This document shows, in pieces, positions 1 through 9,495 of a DNA stretch of 64,000 bases. The notes under the pieces were generated by a model that saw only the letters and a program-made list of their open reading frames with translations, ran no database searches and was not told the DNA's origin. The number at the start of each line of letters is the position of its first letter. Position 1 is the stretch's first letter. The translations under genes and the position numbers were made by a program. Source of the DNA: Spirodela intermedia (taxonomy: Eukaryota; Streptophyta; Magnoliopsida; Alismatales; Araceae); the NCBI GenBank assembly GCA_902729315.2, contig LR746277.1:2485001-2549000 (forward strand), given 5' to 3'.

Positions 1-267
1 CTACCTTCAACTTGACCAAATTAACTATAACAAACACTAAAGAAATAATTTTTCTCATTATAAATACTTTTATATATGAGTCTTTACTCTTTAGTATGAA
101 CAAATATTTATCAATTTTAGGTATTGATGAAACTTGGCTGTTGATAATGACTTGGTGATCAAATCAGCAACATTGTCTTATGTAAAGATCTTCACAAGTA
201 TAGAAATTCATATATGTATGTACATAGAAATTTAGAAGGACATGTATAACAAATGTTATGGCCAACT

Positions 268-850
268 CAAAAAGGTTATATTGAGAAAGTGTTGGCTAAA
301 TTCAATGTCATAGAGGCCAACAGTGTTAGTGTAATTTTAGTTCAACACTTTAGATTACCTTTATAGTAATATCATAAATGAAAAAGAACATGAAGAGATG
401 ATCAAATGCAATTCACTATCTAATATATGTCATAATTTGCACTAGGCTTGATTTATCATGTCATTATTTTTGTTATTAAATATATGACAAATCTAGGAAA
501 TAATTATTGAACTATAATAAAATAATATTTTAGTATCTTAAGGATATTTCATATTATGATTTTTTATTTCAATAAAGAAAATAATGTTCTTGTTGGCTTT
601 GTTGACTTAAATTATGTGAGTATCTTTGATATAAAAAACTATCACATAATATAACTTTTCACTAAGTGAAGGTCATATCAATTGGGAGGTAATACTTCAA
701 GATATTGTTGTACTTTTAACTATTGAGGTTGATTATATTATTATAGTTGAGACAAGAAAGGAGGCATTATGATTGAAGGATTTGGTGGAGCTCAACGTCA
801 ATCAAATAGTTATATCTCTTCATTATGATAATTTAAGTATAATTTATCAT
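268..850 (+). mobile_element. Plus-strand copia RT/RNase H fragment (inverted segment)
   Basis: On the plus strand, typical copia pol signatures appear in the correct order. QKGYIEKVLAKFNV is at 268-309, followed by a QHFRLP-like continuation. An ICTRLDLS piece (usually VCTRPDIS) is near 432-456. RNase H LVGFVDLNYVSIFD is near 588-630. A worn EAEYIA-like region (IEVDYIIIVETRKEAL) lies near 724-772, and a HYDNLS piece (usually HCDSQS) at about 820-838. Several stops are present. These domains belong between the minus-strand RT motif and the minus-strand RNase H end that flank this segment, so it looks like an internal inversion or a nested fragment. Confidence 0.7.
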
Positions 851-1400
851 TATCAATAACAACATTCTCTACCTTCTACTTGAAATGTTGCACTCTATCT
901 AGATATTTTATTTCAAATTTTAGATTAAGTTGATGATAATCTCATCTATAGGTTTAGATGTGATCAACATGTCATCAACATATAACATTTGGAGAACAAC
1001 AAAACAATTAAAGGTAAAAAATGTTGTGAAAGATGTAATTTATCATTATCAATAACAACATTCTCTACCTTTAAATTTAAATATTATTTTCTACCTCAAT
1101 CAAATTCTAAATTAAGTTGATTGATAATCTCATCCATAAATTTAGATGCATTCATCATATCATCAACATATAACATTTGGAGAATAAAAAAGTAGTTAAA
1201 GGTTCAAAATGTTATAAATAATGCAACTTATCATTACCAATAACAACATTCTCTACCTTTGAGTTGGAATATTGACCTCTATTTAAGTTATTTTTCAAAA
1301 TTTTAATTAAGTTAATTTTTTAATTTAATACTCTCAACCATAGATTTAGATGCAATCAACATATAACATTAGGAGAACAACAAAATCATCATTAAAGAAA
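840..1400 (-). repeat. Three diverged tandem copies of a ~190-bp RT segment
   Basis: Three successive stretches, starting near 840, 1036 and 1227, share the blocks 'tatcattatcaataacaac', 'attctctacct' and 'catcaacatataacattt' in the same order and spacing. The copies have diverged by point changes and small indels. Each carries, on the minus strand, the reverse transcriptase YVDD-type motif (QMLYVDDM in the first two, LMLYVDC in the third). The array is a local triplication inside the dead copia element. Confidence 0.8.
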
Positions 1401-3180
1401 TAAAATTAAATATAATTGTCATACTTTTGTATAGTTAATTACTTTTAAAGAAAATTAGGATCGTTAATTACTTGCTTAAGATATCTAGTTGAATGAATCA
1501 GATGAGGCTTCTCAACCAAGACTCAGATCACCAATTTCTCACAAGAAGGTGGCTATCTTATAATCTTTGCAAGTTCTAAGAGCAAGGATTTGAATTTAAT
1601 GACCAACTCCACAAGAAATTGAAATTAATGCACCTTTGCAATGGAGATTCTTGAGTCTTGAAGATTTTTGTTTGTTAAGATTCCATGAGCCTTTGTTAGA
1701 AATTTTCCAACTTGAAGAAGGAAATGATGTAAGTCATCAACGAGGAAGAAGAGAATGAAGGAGGAGAAATGAGATTCTCTTATAAAAAGAGAGAAGAGAG
1801 AAATAGAAAGGTCCCCTAATCCAAGAGGGCAAGAAGAATAAAAAAGACCCCTAATCCAATAGGTGAGAGAAATAATAAGTACTTTCTTGATTCTAAAATT
1901 TAGAAAAATAACCCCCCCAGTCTTCTTGAGCTTGAGTCTTTATAGAACCTAAGGGATGATGAAATTTGAAGATAAGTTAGTTACAAATAAGAGATAGAAG
2001 GTTGTTAGAGGCACCCTTTCTCAAAGGTGGTTAGAGGGGCGATTAGAGGCACCCCTTCCCAAAAGTGGTTAGAGGCACCCCTTCCCAACAGTGGTTAGAG
2101 GCACCCCTTCCTAATGATGTTTAGAAGCACCCCTTCCCAAAAGTGGTTAGAGACACCCCTTCCCAAAGGTGGTTAGAGTCACCCCTTCCCAAAGGTAGTT
2201 AGAGGCATGCATTTCCAAAGGATGTCATGTGGCATTTCTTGGAGGGATATGCACCTCATTTAGGGGAGGAGGGGTGCATGGGTGACATGGCTCCTTCTCC
2301 ATCATCCACTTCCTTCTCATGGGCCCACTTATGGAGATGAATCCTCTTGTTGCCTTGAATGGCTCCCTTGGATATGAATCTAATATTCCATGTGGAATCT
2401 ATTAGAAGTGGAAGTCATCGATTGACTTGAGTGAAGTTGATCTTTTGATGAGGGCAGACTCTAATTTTTGCAGTCCTCTGAGGAAGGGTTGAGCATGAAA
2501 GAGGTAGAGGTGATCCTTGTTGACTCCTTTGACTGGCTTGGGGTTGACTCTCATTGACCTGTATGGATGAGGCATTGATTGGCCATTGACTTCATCATAT
2601 TTACTTCTCTTATACAATCAATAGAAAATAAGTAAGCATCTCTCTAATCTAGATATATAGATACATATTGTGATGTAAAAAAACTATTATTATGTTAACT
2701 ATTGGTGTGTCTTCATTCAACTCCACATTAATTGATTACTATTGTTATTTTCATTGTAAATCATACACTAAATTTCTATCAACGTGTCTTGATCAAATAT
2801 GACAACCTTGTTATAGGTTTCAAGATTCCATAACACAAACTTCTTGAAACTTTCTTCACATTCTATAAAAATGAATTACTTTGAGTTACAATCCAACTTG
2901 GTCCACTCATCAAATACAAAAAAGCATTAGTAAAACATCCAATATATACATATATGTATATTTATTAATTAGAATAATTTACTAGTTTTTTAGACCAATT
3001 TGTAGTGCCTTAAGTGATAATATTATAAAAAGGCAATCAATTAACTAAATAACAAGTTGTGTTAATAGTCACAAGCTAAAATTATATAGAAAAACCTACA
3101 AACAATATTATATAGTGAGAGCTCTCAAGTAATGTCATGTTCATCCTTTCAGTTATACCTTTTTGTTATGTCATTTGTAG
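1401..3180. other. Non-coding sequence inside the copia relic
   Basis: Apart from the minisatellite, this stretch has purine-rich runs near 1740-1880 ('agaagagaatgaaggagg', 'gagagaagagagaaatag') that could come from another element's LTR or untranslated leader. I recognise no coding domain. The short minus-strand open frame at 2402-2617 has no family features. Confidence 0.45.
2004..2220. repeat. Minisatellite, ~26-bp unit, about eight copies
   Basis: The unit resembles 'ggttagaggcaccccttccc' followed by 'aaaagt', and is repeated head to tail with a few substitutions and one shortened copy. It lies between the integrase and reverse transcriptase remnants of the copia relic, in a 1.4-2.6 kb stretch that shows no pol similarity and may be a later insertion. 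I see no coding function in it. Confidence 0.9.
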
Positions 3181-5673
3181 AATAGTTAGATGACAAGGTA
3201 TGAATTCTTTGAATAGAAAGTTTAAACTTTAGCCTTTCAAAGTTTGAAACACCTTTGGTTTTGGTTTTGAAAATAAACCCAATTTTTTAGCAGAAATCAT
3301 CAATAACAAAATATTGATCTCCTCTAAATGAAATTACTAAAAATCTAGTATAAATATATGAATATACATACTCAATAATATAGTAACTTCTCTTAGTTGA
3401 TTTAACAAATTTAATTTTACTTATTAGCTAAAAATTCAAGATTCAAAGAAATTAATTTTACAAGATGTAACATCTTTGAATATTTTTTATCGTGTGATTG
3501 TAACATCTATCAATCCCTCATATGGTGGAGAATAATATTTCACAACATAGTAGCATCATTTTATAAATAAGATATAATAGTGGCGTCACCAAATATACAT
3601 AACCCAAGCAGTTCATATGGTGAGTTAATTTTCTCTTCTTTCATAAAAAACTAAAAGATTCTTTTAGATTTTCTTAATATCATTTTTACCAATAGAAATG
3701 AAGTCATTCACGCCAAACGTACTTAAGAATATTAAAAAAAATCTCAAACATGGCACATATCTTGTATCTCTCAAGATTTTAATTACAACAACAAACATCT
3801 TAATTTTTACTATTATTTTTCAAAAGCTCTATATTTCTATGATTTTTCATTAAAACTTTACCTCTATCATGAGGTTTTTATTTGTCAAATAAATCTCAAA
3901 ATAGATACATATTATAAAAACGACTAGAATCAAGAATCAAGCTTTCATAATAATTTGAGCTTTAGAAGATTCATACAATATTTCCTGATATTACTAGTTT
4001 TCACAACTATTTTCTTAACCTTTTCCATTTTTCAGTTTAGGATGATTTGATTTCCACTTACCTTCTTTTTGAATAAGCGTCACATATCACTTCCTTTTGA
4101 CTTTGGTCATAAATAAATTTTCTTACCATCTCTAAAACCCTCTTTCTTGAACCACACCTTTTATAATTAGTTTTTTACCATTTGTGAGATGTTTAAGGCT
4201 AACACCATTTGAAAATAATGTAGATTGAACATCCCTCATCTTTAAAGTATCTTTAAAATATAGAATGATAGTTACCAAATGGGGCTAGGATTGATGCAAG
4301 ATTTAGAGAAGAAGAACAATTTGATCTGTTCCTCTAGCTTAATCTCCAAATTGTGAAGCCATGAAATCAACATGTTGAGAATATTTATGTGTTATAACAT
4401 ATTCAATAGTTAAATCATATATAAATTATATAGTTCTTCAAATATAACATATTTTTAATGGAATTTTAAATGTATACATTTCTAATTTATTTCACAAATC
4501 AAAGTAGTTTCTCCATTTTCAATGTTATACAACACTTTATAAGTCAAACTTAATTGTATTATACTAAGTATTTACAAATCCCACTAATACCAAACTTCAT
4601 CACTTATTTTTCCTTATTTTCCTCTATTATAAAGTACTTTGTGAAGTCTTTGATGCATAAGTATTAGCTTCACCTTCTTTTATCTTTACACAAAATCAAT
4701 TTTCTCGTCAAGTTTTGTAACCTCGAGCTTTGTTATTGTAATATTTAAGACATATAAGTAAACAAAAAAAGACTAGCATAACCTCAAAAACAAGCATTCA
4801 AAAAAAATCTAATAATATTAAAAATTAGATCTCATATACCAAATATTTGATTGTGAAAGTAACCAGGGCACACCACAAGCCCAACTAATGCCAATGCACA
4901 ATGAAAGTAATATTGAATGTGTTTCCCTTATAAGAATGTTTATTTTCCAAAGATTCAAGAGTCACATGATGTTGCAATCCTAGGATTGAACTGGATATAT
5001 TATTTTAATGGATATAAAGGAAAGGAGACTAAAGTGGATATAAATCACTTTCTAAAAATATGCAATAAGGGATACAATATCTTTATGATTTGGAGAAAAC
5101 CTCCTACATCTACACCAAGAACAATAGAGGTCAAAGTGGAGAAACAAACAAACGAGAGTCAACTCTCTCGGATTTACTTCTTCCAAATGCAGAGAGCACA
5201 AGATTCATCTGTTCTTGAAGCTATTAAGAGCACCTGATGCAGGAGAGGGGAGAAAATCATACCTTTTCATCTTTTTTCTACTAAGCCAATACCACCACAT
5301 CTTTCTTCCACAAAGCTACTAGAGTTCACTGATTTTCTCAGTTGGCTTCCTCTCCTTTTCCTGCAGCTCCTCAATGCATTAAAAGGAGGACAAGAGACGC
5401 TTTCTCCTTTTCTATTTTTGGGCCGTTATTTATGGCCCATTAGTTTGGGCAGTCCATGGACACCCAATAGTCCAGCTGCATGACCTGCGCTGACCTCTTC
5501 ACTATCTTGGCAATGGCTGCTGTCTCTCTTCTGGGTATTGTTGGACCCACAGAAGAAATGCGCCGGGTTGGGCTTCGAACTTCATCACGGATACTATCTT
5601 CCGAGCATTCCTTCGGCGCAATAAGGAACGGGGATTGGACCCCCTTCACCTTCACTCTCCGTTTGAGATCGCC

Positions 5674-5679
<6 letters not shown>

Positions 5680-5730
<51 letters not shown>
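5680..5730. repeat. (GA)n microsatellite
   Basis: About 25 GA dinucleotides. Together with the tracts in the duplicated block to its right it makes this the densest GA region of the window. Confidence 0.95.
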
Positions 5731-5731
<1 letters not shown>

Positions 5732-5735
<4 letters not shown>

Positions 5736-5809
5736 GTGCTACTTCAGGGTCAATAAAGAAAACTAATTGTGTCTGAGCTGCCAGTAACTCCATGTCTGAC
5801 GAGCCTGAG

Positions 5810-5850
<41 letters not shown>

Positions 5851-5953
5851 GTGCTACTTCAGGGTCAATAAAGAAAACTAATTGTGTCTGAGCTGCCAGT
5901 AACTCCATGGCTGACGAGCCTGAGAAAAGAGAGAGAGAGAGAGAGAGAGAGAG
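5732..5953. repeat. 115-bp tandem duplication joined to (GA)n tracts
   Basis: A block starting 'tttggtgctacttcagggtc' and including 'gagctgccagtaactccatg' occurs at 5732 and again at 5847, nearly identical. Each copy ends in a GA tract. A third, much more diverged copy seems to begin near 5953 ('accactgggcccaataaag'). The near identity of the first two copies points to recent slippage or unequal exchange. Confidence 0.85.
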
Positions 5954-7439
5954 TCGGCGTTACCACTGGGCCCAATAAAGAAAGCCAATTGGCCCCCGCC
6001 TTTACTTCCGGTTGAGAAGGCATGTGAAAGAGGGTTGGAGTAGATAGAGAACCCGCAACGTGCGGGAAAACTGCGGGATCTCTCTCTCTCTCTCTCTCTT
6101 CTTTCTCGCTCTTCGACGTGGACGCAGAAAATGGGGCCGGTGGTTGGAGAGCCGTCGCGAAGAAAATTGGCCTTTGCTGAGTCGCGACAGCTGGAAGGCT
6201 GACTTTGAGGAGACCCACAGCTGTCCCCACTCCCCCCCCCCTCTCAACATCCACACCCTCCTGATCTCTCCTGCCCACCGACCCACCCTCATCTCTCTGT
6301 CTCCCTCTCTCTTTCTCTCTCTTGGAACCTCTTCTACGTGGCTGTTGTTGGGGCATCTCACTCCATCTCCGAAATTCGACGGTGTATATGATAGTTTATT
6401 CGTGCTCCACGCTCCTCTCTTTCTCTCTCTTTCTCTCCACTCTTCTGCATGCAGGTCAGAAGAAGATGACAAGCACGATCACCATTAAGCGCTGTGTTCC
6501 GACAGCACCCATCGATAAGATACGCCCAGAGTCAAAGGGACGCTCCTGTCTGAATTTAGAGATAATGTTGACCCCCCCCACTTTGTTCTAAACTCGGAAA
6601 TAATTGGGAAACTAAAGTGGTGCAACTCGTCGCAAAGCAAAAGCCGGTGGGGTTTCTTAGCCCACTCGCTACACGTGGTCTTTCCCTCTCTCTCTAAAAC
6701 TAGTTCTCACGTATCTTTGAGTTCGGGGCTCGAAGCAGTGGACCCCACAGTAAATCGGTGAACTTACCGCGTGTTCAGGAGCGAACTGTTTTGAGGATCT
6801 TCCCGGGCGGTAACTTTTCTTTGGCGGGGTGACGGGAGACGCACGGTAAGAAGCTTCGATGGGGCATTGGAGGTTTTCGGACCGCACGCTGAGGTCCGTT
6901 GATGAGACTCGAAGGGTTGATCCCAGCCGTCCAGGAATGTGGGGACGGAGATGTGTCGGTGGGGCGGCCGGTCTCGGGGGTAGATCCACCCATGCCAGCT
7001 GTTGAATCTTAACAGGAAAACCTCCCCATCTTTTCAATAATTTCCGATTATGCCCCCCAGCAGTTTAGATTTAACACGTGGATTGTGACGTGGTTGCACC
7101 CTTCATCTTATTCGAGGGATTCTCTCCTGATATTTCTGTGGTGTGGACTACGACGTATATGACAGGTGTCAGCAGGAGAGCCCTAGATAGTGAGAATGGG
7201 TGCAATTCCCACCGTTAGATTTGTCGTGGCGAACTGGGAACGCTGACGCGGAGCGTCGGTGGAGAGTGGCTTGATCCGTCAATAAATGAATCAACAAGGG
7301 CCTTCATGGAAATGACGGGGCCTGGCCGGCCATTACTTTACTGACACCCTCTGTTCGTTCCTCCCCAGCCCGGTAGCCTCCGAGAGCTCCTTCCTCCTCC
7401 GATCGCAGTCTCTCTGCGCAGAGGAGAACCAGGTACAGA

Positions 7440-7475
7440 AGAGGAAGAAGAAGAAGAAGAAGAAGAAGAAGAAGA
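7440..7475 (+). repeat. (GAA)n tract in the FLA 5' leader
   Basis: About eleven GAA/GAG units lie just before the FLA start codon at 7486. They are probably transcribed as part of the 5' UTR. Confidence 0.85.
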
Positions 7476-7485
7476 GGAAGGCACA

Positions 7486-8679
7486 ATGCGGGTGGCCGTC
7501 CTCCTCCTCGGGTTGGTCGTGGTGTGCAGCGCCATGGCGGTGACGGAGGGGTTCAACATCACCAGGATCCTGGCCAACCACCCGGAGTTCTCCACCTTCA
7601 ACCACTATCTCACAGTCACCCACCTCGCCGGTGAGATCAACCGGCGGAACACCATCACCGTCCTCGCTGTCGACAACTCCGGCATGGCGGAGGTCCTCGC
7701 GAAGCACTTGTCCATCTTCTCCCTGAAGAACCTCCTGTACCTGCACGTCCTCGCGGACTACTTCGGTTCGAGGAAGCTGCACCAGATCACGCACCGCTCC
7801 GCCGTAGTCTCCACCCTCTTCCAGGCCACAGGCGCCGCCCCAGGCACCACCGGCTTCGTCAACATCACGAATCTGCGAGGCGGGAGGGTGGGCTTTGGCG
7901 CCGCTTCCGAGGAGAGCAATGAGGCCAACCTCGAGTCCTTCTTCGTGAAAACCATCGACGACGTTTCCTACAAGATCGCCGTGGTGCAGATCACCAAGAT
8001 GCTTCGCTCCCCCATCGCCGAGGCCCCCACGCCGGCGCCGAACCAGTATAACCTCACGCTGCTCATGGCGAAGAAGGGCTGCACCGTCTTCGCCAACCTG
8101 CTGGCGTCCATCCCGGCGGTGGAGACGGCGTTCGAGGAGAGCGTCAATGGTGGACTCACCATCTTCTGCCCCATCGACCAGGCGGTGAAGGCCTTCGAGC
8201 CCAAGTTCAAGAACCTGACGGTGGAGGGGAAGACCTCGCTGCTCCTGTTCCATGCCTCCCCGTTCTACATGTCCCTGCAGATGCTCAAGACTCAGAACGG
8301 GGTGATGACCACCCTCGCCACGGACAGCTACAAGAACTACAATATGACGGCGCAGAACGAGGGCGAGGTGGTCACCCTCGAGACGAAGACCAGCACCTCC
8401 AAGATCTCCGGGACGGTGATCGACGAGCAGCCTCTGGCGATTTACACCATCGACAAGGTGCTGCGGCCGTGGGAACTCTTCAAAATCGCCGACAAGCTGG
8501 CGCCGGCGCCGGCGCCGGCCAAGTCGAAGAAGAAGCGGTCCTCGACGGCGGTGCCGGCGGGGCCCGAGGGGGAACCGGACGACCAGACGGCGGCGGATGA
8601 CAGTGCCGGGGAGAGGCTCGCCGGAGGGCGGTGGCTTGCCGCCGGCGCCGCCCTCGCCGCCGGAATCCTGGTGCTCTAG
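7486..8679 (+). CDS. Fasciclin-like arabinogalactan protein with two FAS1 domains, FLA1/FLA2 type
   Basis: Single-exon gene of 397 residues. Residues 1-22 are a signal peptide. FAS1 domain 1 spans about 23-170, with H1-like TITVLAVDNSGM and H2-like LLYLHVLADYF. FAS1 domain 2 spans about 188-335 (GLTIFCPIDQAVKAF, LLLFHASPFY). An AP-repeat arabinogalactan glycosylation module (APAPAPA) lies near 340, and a hydrophobic C-terminal tail (about 376-397) suits GPI-anchor addition. Several N-glycosylation sequons are visible (NIT, NLT, NMT). Length and two-domain layout match Arabidopsis FLA1 and FLA2, which act at the cell surface in adhesion and wall organisation. Coding GC is very high, and a large antisense open frame is a by-product of that. 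The start is the first ATG after the GAA leader and directly precedes the signal peptide. Which FLA paralogue it is remains an inference. Confidence 0.93.
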   Translation: MRVAVLLLGLVVVCSAMAVTEGFNITRILANHPEFSTFNHYLTVTHLAGEINRRNTITVLAVDNSGMAEVLAKHLSIFSLKNLLYLHVLADYFGSRKLHQITHRSAVVSTLFQATGAAPGTTGFVNITNLRGGRVGFGAASEESNEANLESFFVKTIDDVSYKIAVVQITKMLRSPIAEAPTPAPNQYNLTLLMAKKGCTVFANLLASIPAVETAFEESVNGGLTIFCPIDQAVKAFEPKFKNLTVEGKTSLLLFHASPFYMSLQMLKTQNGVMTTLATDSYKNYNMTAQNEGEVVTLETKTSTSKISGTVIDEQPLAIYTIDKVLRPWELFKIADKLAPAPAPAKSKKKRSSTAVPAGPEGEPDDQTAADDSAGERLAGGRWLAAGAALAAGILVL

Positions 8680-9495
8680 AGAGGTGAGTACGGGGGAGAT
8701 CCGCCAAAGTTTCCGTCTTCCTCCCCTCCCGACTCGACAGGAAGCAAAAGAGAGCATCCCCCTCGCTGGTCCCCCATGAATCTTGTGCATTTTTCTCCCC
8801 ATCATCATCATCATCATCATCATCTTCTTCTTCTTCTTCTTCCTCCTACTCTTCCTCCCTTTTTTCTTTTTCTGCTGTGATTATTCAGCTGCATCACTTG
8901 TAATTTTGAGATTTTATTGAGAGTGCTCCATTTCTGTTATCTTCTGTGTTCTCCTGGCCGAATCGTCCGAATCCCCTGGTTTTCCATGAGAGCAACCTCA
9001 CCTTCTGTAATCCGAGAAGAAGGAATATACGGCGGCGAGGTCCTCCGGAAGCTCATCGCTGCGCTGCCTGCCATCCATTGCCTTCTTGCCGTTTTGGGGT
9101 CCAAATAATTCGCATATACAGCGCAGCACTGCCACTGCATGTGCCCACTGGCGCTCGGTGGCGGGCCGTTCAACGCTCTCTCTCTCTCTCTCTCTCCTAT
9201 CTTTCTCTCTCTACCAGGCACAGACAAACCAGACCTATCCTCAATGGCTTTCAGAGCCACATCACTTTCCTCTTTTACGGCGCCCGGGTTCACTTTCTTA
9301 CCGCGCAAGGCCAGGCGTCGGCCGGAATGTCGCCACCGCCGGTGGAGAAGGAGAAAGAAAGACCCAGAATCAATCAACTGATAAACAGTACAGAGGATGA
9401 AGATACCGGGCAACTGTTCAATGTACGTAGAATAAAGATATCTCAGGAAATAGGCCGAGATGATTGCCTGATAAATATTAGGGTTCCGGAGGGTA
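8680..9495. other. Intergenic region between FLA and NUDT8 (convergent)
   Basis: Contains the 3' untranslated region of FLA, with (CAT)n and (CTT)n runs at 8805-8850, and a (CT)n tract at about 9177-9197. FLA and the Nudix gene converge here, so both 3' ends should lie within it. I found no clear AATAAA signal for FLA and no further gene. Confidence 0.6.

Larger units (their letters stand above)
1..4850 (-). mobile_element. Decayed Ty1/copia LTR retrotransposon, rearranged
   Basis: AT-rich sequence with no intact gene. Read on the minus strand from high to low coordinates, copia landmarks appear in the expected order. There is a degenerate initiator-tRNA-Met-like primer binding site (4827-4841, minus TGGTATATGAGATCT). 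A worn gag zinc-knuckle-like stretch follows near 4020-4085, with a frameshift. An integrase piece lies at 3190-3335 (GDQYFVIDDF then KIGFIFKTKTKGVSNFE, one stop). Reverse transcriptase YVDD-type motifs occur near 957-991, 1150-1180 and 1350-1373. The C-terminal end of RNase H lies at 121-195 (DNVADLITKSL after an in-frame stop). Stops and frameshifts show it is dead. A plus-strand pol segment at 268-850 interrupts it. The 3' LTR would lie left of the window. The 5' LTR should begin just right of 4850, but its outer edge is not resolved. Confidence 0.75.
4851..7485. other. Intergenic region upstream of FLA, rich in GA/CT repeats
   Basis: The left part to about 5250 probably holds the worn LTR of the copia relic. 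The rest is unique sequence with (GA)n tracts at about 5680-5730, 5813-5846 and 5928-5953, a (CT)n tract near 6079-6100, pyrimidine-rich runs to 6440 and short C-homopolymers near 6229-6242. The several long open frames here exist only because dinucleotide repeats lack stops. The stretch 6600-7485 should contain the FLA promoter; I could not identify a convincing TATA box. Confidence 0.6.

Noticed and set aside
2004-2220. Possible CRISPR-like array
   Set aside because: The units are head-to-tail without unique spacers, and the genome is a plant; it is a minisatellite.
4917-5237. 106-codon plus-strand open frame
   Set aside because: It lies in the probable LTR of the minus-strand copia relic, has no family features and no gene context.
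5440-6488. Several overlapping open frames with SLSLSL or REREREREE runs
   Set aside because: They exist only because GA/CT dinucleotide repeats have no stop codons.
7333-8823. 496-codon open frame antisense to FLA
   Set aside because: It is a by-product of high GC in FLA: low-complexity R/G/H/D composition, poly-E/poly-F pieces from trinucleotide runs, and no domain.
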